Below are positions 49,371 to 57,227 of a stretch of 64,000 nt of DNA, piece after piece. This DNA comes from Bifidobacterium moukalabense DSM 27321 (GTDB taxonomy: Bacteria; Actinomycetota; Actinomycetes; Actinomycetales; Bifidobacteriaceae): the NCBI RefSeq assembly GCF_000522505.1, contig NZ_AZMV01000007.1, forward strand, positions 887,748 to 951,747, given 5' to 3'. The notes beneath the pieces were generated by a model. That model was not told the DNA's origin. It did not search any database and saw nothing but the letters and a program-made list of their open reading frames with translations. Position 1 is the first letter of the stretch. Each line of letters opens with the position of its first letter. Both the position numbers and the translations under genes were made by a program.

Positions 49371-50969
49371 GTGAGTGGCATGATCACGGTTCGCGATCTG
49401 GGGTGGAAGTATGCGCCGTTGACCGACGGCGGCAAGGCCGTCGAAAGTCTGAAGCATATCGATTTCGATATTCCTTCCGGCTCGTTCGTCGGCATCATCG
49501 GCCCGACGGGAGCCGGAAAATCTACGTTGTGCATGGCATTGGCCGGTATCATCCCCAATCTTGCGGACGGCACGATGAGCGGCACCGTCGTGATCGACGG
49601 CATGAACACCGCCCGATACTCGGTCTCACGGATCTCCGAACATGTCGGGTATGTGCAGCAGGACCCGGAATCCCAGCTGTTCTGCGCCTCCGTGGAGGAT
49701 GAAATCGCCTTCCCGCTGGAGAATCGAGGTGTCGACCCTGACGCCATGGACCGTCGCATCGATGACATGCTCGAACTGGTCGGCATGACCGGCTACCGCA
49801 AACGCGTGCCCACCAGCCTATCGGGCGGCCAGATGCAGCGGGTGGCCATCGCCGCGGCCTTGGCGGCCGAACCTGATGTGCTGATTCTCGACGAGCCGAC
49901 CGCGGCGCTCGATCCGGAAGGCAAGCAGGAGGTGTTTGATGCGCTCGAACGCATTCGCCGGACCCGCCAACTGACCGTGGTCATGGCCGAGCAGGACACC
50001 GAGCATATCGCTCGTTGGGCCGACCAAGTGCTTTTTCTGGTCAACGGAGAGCTTGTACGCAACGGCGATACGCACATGTTCACCCGTGAACGCGCCATGC
50101 TTGAATCCGCCGGCGTCGAGGTATCGGCCGATCCGATGCCGAGGATCGTCGCGATACCGGATACCTTCGATGGCGAACCCGTCATCGCCATGGAGCATGT
50201 GACGCACCGTTATGCGCAGGGAGGCAACGCCTCCGCGGCGCTTGACGACGTGAGCGTCCGCATCATGCCGGGATCATTCGTCGGGCTCATCGGCCGAAAC
50301 GGTTCCGGCAAGACCACGCTGGCCAAACACCTCAACGGTCTGCTCAAACCCGACCGTGGCACCGTCACGGTGGACGGCCTTGACGTGGCGTGGCACAGTG
50401 TGGGCGAAATGGCCGCGCATGTCGGATTCGTGTTCCAGAACCCCGACCATCAGATCTTCTGCTCCAGCACGCGCGAGGAGATCTCGTTCGGCCCCGCGGC
50501 ACTCGGGTTGGATGGAGGAACCGTATTCAGGCGGGCGGACGAGATGATGACGCTGTTCGACCTGCACCGCTATGAGGAGGTGTCGCCGGCCACACTCGGC
50601 TACGGCGAACGACGTGCGGTGGCGTTGGCTTCGGTGCTTGCCATGCGCACGCCGATTCTGGTGCTGGACGAGCCCACGGCAGGCCTTGACCACAGGCTTG
50701 CACAACGTTTTCTCGGCACGGTCAAGCGTCTGAACGAACAAGGCACCACCGTGGTGATGATTAGCCATGATATGCGTGCCATCTACCGATACTGCTCCCA
50801 TGTGCTGCGGTTGCGGGATGGACATGTCGAGCAATTCGGTCTGATAGACAAATCCGAATCGGCGCAGCATCCGCAAGCCGAACCGCAAAGGCGGCATGAG
50901 CCGACCACGAACACGCATGGGTTCAGGAAGATTTCCAAACATCATAACAAGGCAAGGGGGAAGCGCTGA
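49371..50969 (+). CDS. fused ECF transporter ATPases (EcfA-A')
   Basis: 532-residue fusion of two ABC ATPase domains. The first (about 4-225) has GPTGAGKST, SLSGGQMQRVAIA and VLILDEPTAALD. The second (about 265-490) has GRNGSGKTT and ILVLDEPTAGLD, but the signature reads TLGYGERRAVALAS, in place of LSGG. Both have the switch His or nearby residue (MAEQDTEHI, MISHDM). It should power the ECF complex with the T component, with two unequal ATP sites. The GTG was chosen for its AGGAG six bases upstream; an ATG follows nine bases later. A C-terminal polar tail precedes the T gene. Confidence 0.9.
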   Translation: MSGMITVRDLGWKYAPLTDGGKAVESLKHIDFDIPSGSFVGIIGPTGAGKSTLCMALAGIIPNLADGTMSGTVVIDGMNTARYSVSRISEHVGYVQQDPESQLFCASVEDEIAFPLENRGVDPDAMDRRIDDMLELVGMTGYRKRVPTSLSGGQMQRVAIAAALAAEPDVLILDEPTAALDPEGKQEVFDALERIRRTRQLTVVMAEQDTEHIARWADQVLFLVNGELVRNGDTHMFTRERAMLESAGVEVSADPMPRIVAIPDTFDGEPVIAMEHVTHRYAQGGNASAALDDVSVRIMPGSFVGLIGRNGSGKTTLAKHLNGLLKPDRGTVTVDGLDVAWHSVGEMAAHVGFVFQNPDHQIFCSSTREEISFGPAALGLDGGTVFRRADEMMTLFDLHRYEEVSPATLGYGERRAVALASVLAMRTPILVLDEPTAGLDHRLAQRFLGTVKRLNEQGTTVVMISHDMRAIYRYCSHVLRLRDGHVEQFGLIDKSESAQHPQAEPQRRHEPTTNTHGFRKISKHHNKARGKR

Positions 50970-51778
50970 TGGACTCCGATCTGTATGTTCCCGGCGATGG
51001 TTGGCTGCATCGTGCCGATCCGCGTGTGAAATTCCTCATATCCGTCGCCATGCTGGTGCTGTGCCTGATCTGGCGCAATTGGGCGTTCATCGCCGTGATG
51101 CTCGTCATCGAGCACGTCATGCTCATCACCGACCGTGTGCCGATGGAGCGTATCGCCTGGGTATGGAAGATCCTCGCCCTGATCATAGTGCTCATCGTTG
51201 TGCTATGGCCGATTTTCGACACCTCCGGCACGCATGTGCTGCTGCGGTGGGGGTGGTTGAGGCTCACCCGGGAGAACCTGCTCATGGCCGCGGTGATGGG
51301 ACTTCGCATCCCGGCGCTCGGCTTCGCCTGCTTCATCACGTTGTTCACCACCAGCCAGCCCAGACTGATCCGTGGGCTTGTCGCACTGGGCATACCGTAC
51401 AAGGCGGGTCTCACCCTCGCCACCGCACTGCGCTACATTCCGGTGTTCTTCTCCATCTTCCAGTCGGTTTCGGCCGCGCAGCGCGCCCGAGGGCTCGATC
51501 TTAACGGCAAGGTCACCGCGACCGGCAGAAAACGCAATGTGTTCGTACGCATCGTGGACCGTTTCAAATCGTATCTGCCGATCATCATCGCCGTACTCAT
51601 CCGTGCCTACAAGATGAGCCAAAGCGTGGGCTGGGCCATGGAGTCGCGTGGCCTCAACCTGGGAGCCCGTCGCACCTATCATGTGAAGCTGCGCATGCGT
51701 GCGCAGGATTGGATGATACTGCTCATTACCGTGATTGCGATCGTGTGCAGTGTATGGTTGATGGTATGGCTTTTATAG
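50969..51778 (+). CDS. ECF transporter transmembrane (T) component
   Basis: 269-residue EcfT/CbiQ-type protein with about five TMs and a cytoplasmic coupling helix containing RARGLDLNG and SRGLNLGARR (A-R-G motifs that contact the ATPases). It begins at the end of the EcfA stop, consistent with translation coupling. It forms the energising module for the S component upstream and possibly for other S components elsewhere. Confidence 0.9.
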   Translation: MDSDLYVPGDGWLHRADPRVKFLISVAMLVLCLIWRNWAFIAVMLVIEHVMLITDRVPMERIAWVWKILALIIVLIVVLWPIFDTSGTHVLLRWGWLRLTRENLLMAAVMGLRIPALGFACFITLFTTSQPRLIRGLVALGIPYKAGLTLATALRYIPVFFSIFQSVSAAQRARGLDLNGKVTATGRKRNVFVRIVDRFKSYLPIIIAVLIRAYKMSQSVGWAMESRGLNLGARRTYHVKLRMRAQDWMILLITVIAIVCSVWLMVWLL

Positions 51779-51788
51779 GGGGTACGCG

Positions 51789-52808
51789 ATGATGCAGGGG
51801 GCCAACCGTACGGCAATCAGCGCGCGTGATCTCAAAGTGGTTTCCGCCCTGCAACGCAACGGACGCATGACCATGCAGGCACTCGCCGACAACATCGGCA
51901 TCTCCGTGTATGCGGCCACGGAAAGCTATCGGCGCCTGACCGAGTCGAACATCATGACCATCGTTCCGGTGACCAACCCGCTCAGCCTGGCCAACTACTG
52001 CCAGATATTGGTGGGATTGCGCGTCAACGGCCACCGCGACGAGGCGTTGGCCGCGCTGAAGTCGTTGCCGCAGGTCACCTACGTGGTCTGCGCGCTGGGG
52101 GACGCCGACATCATCGCCGAGGCGGTGGTGTATTCGGCCGAAGGCATGGATCGCTTTTTGAAGCATGAGCTGCGCTCACTGCCGGGACTGACGCGTATCC
52201 AGGTGTTTTCCTGCGGACGATTGGTTCTTGACGACCATAACGTCAGCGTGGTCAACCGTCTGCTGGCGTCATGGGGGGAATCCGGATTCATGACGAAACG
52301 CGAGGCGAGCGTCGGCACCGATATACCGGTGCATCGACTGGATGCGCGTTTCGTGCACACCTTCAACGAACTGCAGAAGGATGGCAGGGCCAGCTACGCG
52401 GCGTTGGGGGAGAGCCTTGGCGTGACGCACACCGCCATTCGCGGACGTGTCAAGAAACTGGAGGATTCCGGGGTGATGCGCATCATGGCCACCGTCAGCC
52501 CCATGCGGCTCGGAGGATTCCGCCAGGCGTTCCTCGGCATCGGCGTCAAGCCCCCGTATCGTCTCGACGCCGAACAGCTGCTCGCCATCGACGAGGTCAC
52601 CTATGCGATGAGCGGGGTCGGCCTCAACGGAGCCGACTACCTCATCGAGATCATCGCCGACGACGATGAGGACCTGTGGCGCGTGGTCGACGAATCCATC
52701 CGCTCCCTACCCGGCGTCGAACAGACCTGGTGGGCGTCCACGGTCAGCGTGGAGAAGGAATCCTACTGGCTGGAACCGCCGAAGGACGGCGTGCTGCTTG
52801 ATGACTGA
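51789..52808 (+). CDS. double AsnC/Lrp-type regulator
   Basis: 339-residue regulator with two AsnC-type halves. The first helix-turn-helix is about residues 14-55 (MQALADNIGISVYAATESYRRL), followed by a RAM-like ligand domain. A second HTH starts about residue 190 (YAALGESLGVTHTAIRGRVKKLEDSG), with a second RAM domain. Two concatenated Lrp units in one chain is longer than ordinary Lrp (about 150-170). It is 10 bases downstream of the ECF T gene and could regulate it, perhaps sensing an amino acid. The start may be either ATG of a tandem pair. Confidence 0.85.
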   Translation: MMQGANRTAISARDLKVVSALQRNGRMTMQALADNIGISVYAATESYRRLTESNIMTIVPVTNPLSLANYCQILVGLRVNGHRDEALAALKSLPQVTYVVCALGDADIIAEAVVYSAEGMDRFLKHELRSLPGLTRIQVFSCGRLVLDDHNVSVVNRLLASWGESGFMTKREASVGTDIPVHRLDARFVHTFNELQKDGRASYAALGESLGVTHTAIRGRVKKLEDSGVMRIMATVSPMRLGGFRQAFLGIGVKPPYRLDAEQLLAIDEVTYAMSGVGLNGADYLIEIIADDDEDLWRVVDESIRSLPGVEQTWWASTVSVEKESYWLEPPKDGVLLDD

Positions 52809-52811
52809 CCC

Positions 52812-52843
52812 ACCCCTAGGGGTCCTCATACTCAAGGATGAGG
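52812..52843. promoter_or_regulatory. palindrome and hairpin upstream of the MacB-type exporter
   Basis: ACCCCTAGGGGT (52812-52823) is a perfect 12-bp palindrome. It is followed directly by CCTCAT/ATGAGG (52824-52829/52838-52843), a 6-bp stem with an 8-base loop. It may be an operator for the exporter or a terminator for the regulator gene. Confidence 0.4.
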
Positions 52844-52926
52844 GGCAAAGTCAGACCGACGCATGATGTCGGGGAACGGCGTCATTGCCTACCTTTGGAG
52901 ATATATCCAAAGAAAGGAACGACGAT

Positions 52927-53718
52927 ATGGATATCAGGGATGTACTGCAGGCCAACGATACGGCCATCGAGGCCGTGAACCTCGTCAAGGATTACGGACG
53001 TGGCGAAAGCGTCGTGCATGCGCTGCGGGACGTGAACGTGCGCTTCGAGCGCGGCAGGTTCACTGCGATCATGGGGCCGTCCGGTTCCGGCAAATCCACG
53101 TTGATGCATACGCTGGCGGGATTGGATTCGGCCACCGCCGGCCACATCGTGTTCGACGGCGACGATCTGACGCAACTGAACGACAACCAGCTCACCCTGC
53201 TACGCCGCCATAAGATCGGTTTCATCTTCCAAAGCTTCAACCTGCTGCCGATGTTCACCGCGGAACAGAACATCCTCATGCCGCTTACCCTGGCCGGCGA
53301 GAAGCCGGACCGGCAATGGCTGGCCCTGCTGGTCGAAACGCTTGGATTGAAGGAACGTCTGGACCATCGGCCGAACGAGTTGTCGGGAGGCCAGCAGCAG
53401 CGTGTCGCCATCGCGCGTGCCCTGATCACCAAGCCGCAGCTGGTGTTCGCCGACGAACCGACCGGCAATCTCGACTCCGTATCCAGCGCGGAGGTCCTCA
53501 GCTTCCTGAAACGCTCCGTCAACGAGCTTGGGCAGACCATCATCATGGTCACGCACGACCCTGTTGCGGCCTCCTATGCCGACCGCGCCATCGTGTTCGC
53601 GGACGGTCGCATCGTGGCCGATGTCGACGATCCCGCCGCCGACCAGATGAGCGACCTGCTGATGCGGGAACGGGAACTCGCCACGCAAAACGCGGTCAAC
53701 GCACGCCACGCCCGCTGA
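52927..53718 (+). CDS. ABC transporter ATPase, MacB/LolD type
   Basis: 263-residue ATPase. It has Walker [10 protein letters not shown], signature [19 protein letters not shown], Walker B LVFADEPTGNLDS (characteristic of the MacB/LolD group) and switch VTHDP. It pairs with the large FtsX-type permease next door. AAAGGAA lies upstream of the ATG used; a further upstream ATG is out of the likely leader. Such systems often export antimicrobial peptides or respond to envelope stress. Confidence 0.9.
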   Translation: MDIRDVLQANDTAIEAVNLVKDYGRGESVVHALRDVNVRFERGRFTAIMGPSGSGKSTLMHTLAGLDSATAGHIVFDGDDLTQLNDNQLTLLRRHKIGFIFQSFNLLPMFTAEQNILMPLTLAGEKPDRQWLALLVETLGLKERLDHRPNELSGGQQQRVAIARALITKPQLVFADEPTGNLDSVSSAEVLSFLKRSVNELGQTIIMVTHDPVAASYADRAIVFADGRIVADVDDPAADQMSDLLMRERELATQNAVNARHAR

Positions 53719-53765
53719 CGGCGCATACAACGACTCAGAGATCCGAAGAAGGAACAACGGCAACC

Positions 53766-56405
53766 ATGTGGTCCATCACTATGAAACTCATGCGCAAGAC
53801 CATGCGCATGCTTATTCCGGCCGGCATCGCCATCGTGATCGGCACGGCGTTCATCGCCAGCACCTTTCTGTTCGGCAATGCCATGAACGATTCGCTTTCC
53901 CGCCAGGCAACCTCCATGTTCGGCGGGGCGAACTATGCGATAAGCCCCGCCACCGACGGGTTGGACGAGAACGAACTGAATGACGTGTACTCCACGACCG
54001 TCGGCGACTTCCACCTCGACCGGATGAACGGCATCGAAGGCGTCAACGGCGTGCGGGTCGCCATGGAAAGCGGCGTGACCGTCTCCAAAGGCGACAACCA
54101 CGTCAGCGGCGAGGCCATCACCACCGCGCGGAACGGCAGGTTGCTGCCGGTCGACATCACCGAAGGCAACCAGCCCATCGACAACAACGAAGTCGCATTG
54201 CCGGGCAGCGTCATGAAGCAGCTGGGCGTGAACATCGGCGATACCGTGACCCTGACCTCACGCTATGCCACCGACGACGAAGGCGGCAAGGCCCAGGCAA
54301 CGGACGTACGGGTGGTCGGCATCACCTCCGATCCCAATGGCACCTACTCATACTACGGAGGTGCGGTCGTAGCCTCCGACGACCTCATCGCACGGATGCA
54401 AGGGGCGGACGATTTCAATTCCGCAGAGGCCACCACGGTCTATCTCGACCTCGCCAAGGACGGCAATACGGTATCCGCGAAAACCATCAGGGAGGTGAAC
54501 AGGCTTCTGCCCAAGCACTTCAACCTCATGTCGCGCCAGGAGGTCGGCGATGCCTACATAAAGGGCGTCGGCGTCGGCGAGACCAGCATCGTCACCATCT
54601 TCCTGCTGTGCTTCGGCGTGCTCGCCATGCTTGTGGCGGCGCTCGTCATCGCCAACACCTTCCAGGTGCTTGTGGCCCAGCGTCGCCGCACGCTCGCCCT
54701 GCTGCGCACCATCGGCGCGAAGAAGGGACAGCTGTATGCCTCCGTCCTGCTCGAATCCTGCCTGCTCGGACTGATCGCATCCATACTGGGCGTGGCGCTC
54801 GGCAGCGCACTTATGGGAGCGGCGTGTGCCAGCGGCATCATGAGGCAGGGCATGCATCTGATCTTCTCCTGGCAGGTGTTCGTGGTGCCGATCGTATTCG
54901 GCGTCATCATGACCGTGCTCGCCTCCCTAGGCTCCGCCCGTTCCGCAACGTCGGTGACCCCTCTGGAGGCGTTGCGTCCGCTTGAACTGACCGATGACCG
55001 CCGATCCGGCCGCGCACGTGCCATCATCGGCATGCTGTTCACCGTGGTCGGCATCGCGCTTGCGGCGTTCTCGGTGTGGCAGATGCAGACCATTGGCGAT
55101 GCCGATATGCTCAACGGCAGCCGATTCGTCATGATTCTGCTCGCCGCCATCGCCGGTGCCGGGCTCGTGTTCCTAGGACTCGTGCTCACCGCCGTCTTCT
55201 GGTTGCCGGTACTTATGAAGGGGGTCGGTGCGCTCGTGTCGCTGTCCGGTCCCTCCGCCAAGGTCGCCCATGCCAATATCCAGAAGAATCCACGTCGCAT
55301 CGCCGCAACCGGAGCCGCATTGCTCATCGGCGTGACACTCGTCTCCACCATCGCCACCGGTGCCACCAGCGCCAAGGAGACCATGAACAACGCGCTCGCC
55401 ACCCGTTACAGCGTCGATGTCGTGGCCACGGGCAGTGACATCAGCCGTCAGATGGCCAACGCCATCAGGGGGATCAAAGGCGTGACGGATGTCGTGTATG
55501 CCCCGTCGGCCAACGTGCAGTTGAAGGATTCGGATGGCAACGTCTCCGCCAGTACGCTGCTCATCGGTGTGAAGAACATCGACGAGCTGAAAAAGGTGAT
55601 GCGGGTGGACCTGGGCGATTCCACCATCAATGCCGATACCGTGCTCATGCCGCAGTACAACGCGCAGAGCGGCGAACGGATGACATTCGGTCAGGGAGAC
55701 GCCACTTTCGGTACCGCATGGGACGAGAACGGCGACACGAAACGCACGCTCGAGCTCAAGGTCAGGCAGGCCGACTACCGACGCATATCCAGCGCATACG
55801 GAGCGGTGGGATTCGTGGACGAGAGCCACTTCACGAATGGCGACCTTCACACGAACTCCCATACGCTGCTGGTAAGGATCAACGAAACCGGCTCCACGCT
55901 CGGCAGCGTATTCGACAGCATCCAATCCGCACTCTCGAAAAGCCCCGACGTAGCCGTATCCGGCCCGATCGCCGAACGTGTGCAGTGGGGGAAGATGATC
56001 GACTCCATGATGATGCTCATGGTGGGTCTGATCGCCGTGGCCGTACTCATCGCGTTGGTCGGCGTGGCCAACACATTGTCACTGTCCGTGATCGAACGTA
56101 CCCGCGAATCCGCCACCTTGCGCGCCATCGGCATGACCCGGGGGCAACTCAGGCGCTCGCTTGGCGTGGAGGCATTGCTCATCTCGCTGGTCTCCGGCGT
56201 GGTCGGCGTGGTGCTCGGCACCCTGTTCGGCTGGCTTGGTTCGTATGTGGTGTTCAGCACGTATGGCAGCGTGGTGTTCCCATTCGAATGGGGCATCAAC
56301 GGCATCGTGTTGGGCGTGGCCGCCGTGGCCGCGCTGCTCGCCAGCGTGTTCCCGGCACGACGTGCGGTGAAGACCCCGCCGGTCGAGGCGCTTGCCGAAG
56401 CCTAA
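53766..56405 (+). CDS. FtsX/MacB-type ABC permease
   Basis: 879-residue permease with two FtsX domains. TM1 is near the start (about 18-40), followed by a large extracytoplasmic domain. Three TMs fall at about 270-410 and further TMs near 435-510; a second extracytoplasmic domain and a final three-TM FtsX unit end with FPARRAVKTPPVEALAEA. It forms a mechanotransmission or export system with the ATPase upstream. The ATG was chosen as the first Met before KLMRKTMRML; AAGGAA is 12 bases upstream, a long spacing. Convergent with the NarL regulator. Confidence 0.87.
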   Translation: MWSITMKLMRKTMRMLIPAGIAIVIGTAFIASTFLFGNAMNDSLSRQATSMFGGANYAISPATDGLDENELNDVYSTTVGDFHLDRMNGIEGVNGVRVAMESGVTVSKGDNHVSGEAITTARNGRLLPVDITEGNQPIDNNEVALPGSVMKQLGVNIGDTVTLTSRYATDDEGGKAQATDVRVVGITSDPNGTYSYYGGAVVASDDLIARMQGADDFNSAEATTVYLDLAKDGNTVSAKTIREVNRLLPKHFNLMSRQEVGDAYIKGVGVGETSIVTIFLLCFGVLAMLVAALVIANTFQVLVAQRRRTLALLRTIGAKKGQLYASVLLESCLLGLIASILGVALGSALMGAACASGIMRQGMHLIFSWQVFVVPIVFGVIMTVLASLGSARSATSVTPLEALRPLELTDDRRSGRARAIIGMLFTVVGIALAAFSVWQMQTIGDADMLNGSRFVMILLAAIAGAGLVFLGLVLTAVFWLPVLMKGVGALVSLSGPSAKVAHANIQKNPRRIAATGAALLIGVTLVSTIATGATSAKETMNNALATRYSVDVVATGSDISRQMANAIRGIKGVTDVVYAPSANVQLKDSDGNVSASTLLIGVKNIDELKKVMRVDLGDSTINADTVLMPQYNAQSGERMTFGQGDATFGTAWDENGDTKRTLELKVRQADYRRISSAYGAVGFVDESHFTNGDLHTNSHTLLVRINETGSTLGSVFDSIQSALSKSPDVAVSGPIAERVQWGKMIDSMMMLMVGLIAVAVLIALVGVANTLSLSVIERTRESATLRAIGMTRGQLRRSLGVEALLISLVSGVVGVVLGTLFGWLGSYVVFSTYGSVVFPFEWGINGIVLGVAAVAALLASVFPARRAVKTPPVEALAEA

Positions 56406-56411
56406 GGAAAA

Positions 56412-56440
56412 ACGGTGCTCCCCATAATGGGGAGCACCGT
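56412..56440. terminator. bidirectional terminator, exporter/regulator
   Basis: A perfect 14-bp inverted repeat with a single central base (56412-56425 with 56427-56440). In practice it forms a 12-bp stem with a short loop, between convergent genes. Confidence 0.75.
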
Positions 56441-56447
56441 TCATCAA

Positions 56448-57197
56448 TCAGACCAGATGGTTTTCGTAGGCGAAGACCACCGCCTGGACGCGATCGCGGG
56501 CGTTAATCTTCGACAGAATATGCGCCACATGCGTTTTCACCGTCGGCAGGCTGATGAACAGCCGGTCGGCGATTTCCTGATTCGACAGGCCATGCGCGAT
56601 TTCGATGAGGACCTCGCGCTCGCGGTCGGTCAGTTCATCCAGCTCCGGATCGGTATACACCGACTGGTGTGGTGCCTCGCCTGCCATGGCAGGATCTGCG
56701 GAGGGGGAGCCCTGACCGGTCAGCCTGCCCTGCATCATTTTTTCGATCAGCCGTTTCGTTGCGGAAGGCGCGATGATCGCATTGCCTTGGAATACGGTGC
56801 GAATCGAATTGAGCAACGTTTCCGGTTCGGTATCTTTGAGCAGGAATCCGGATGCGCCGGCGTTGATGGCGGCCATCACGTATTCGTCCAGGTCGAACGT
56901 CGTCAGAATGATCACGTGAGTCTGCCGCAGACCGGTGTGCGCCCCCGATGCGGCGAAGCGATGCTGCAATGAACTGATCCGCCGTGTCGCTTCGATGCCG
57001 TCCATGCCGGGCATGCGCACGTCCATCAGGACCACATCGGGATGCAGCGTCTCGGCCAAGGTCACCGCTTCCGCTCCGTCGCGAGCCTGACCGGCGACCA
57101 CCATGTCGGGTTGTGAGCCGATCACCATGGCGAAACCGGCACGTACCAGTTCCTGATCGTCGGCAATGATCACATGAATTCTCTGTTCTGCACTCAT
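56448..57197 (-). CDS. NarL/LuxR-family response regulator
   Basis: 249-residue regulator. The receiver has ADD near 12-14 and phospho-acceptor D59 (VVLMDVRMPG), and a Lys in FLLKDTEP. The C-terminal LuxR helix-turn-helix has LTDREREVLIEIAHGLSNQEIADRLF. A short linker between the two is Gly/Pro/Ser-rich. It is the partner of the fused sensor kinase, whose start is upstream on the same strand. The exporter across the terminator is a likely target by position only. Confidence 0.92.
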   Translation of the reverse strand: MSAEQRIHVIIADDQELVRAGFAMVIGSQPDMVVAGQARDGAEAVTLAETLHPDVVLMDVRMPGMDGIEATRRISSLQHRFAASGAHTGLRQTHVIILTTFDLDEYVMAAINAGASGFLLKDTEPETLLNSIRTVFQGNAIIAPSATKRLIEKMMQGRLTGQGSPSADPAMAGEAPHQSVYTDPELDELTDREREVLIEIAHGLSNQEIADRLFISLPTVKTHVAHILSKINARDRVQAVVFAYENHLV

Positions 57198-57227
57198 GCC
57201 TTCCACCTTATCGGCGTCATCGCGACA

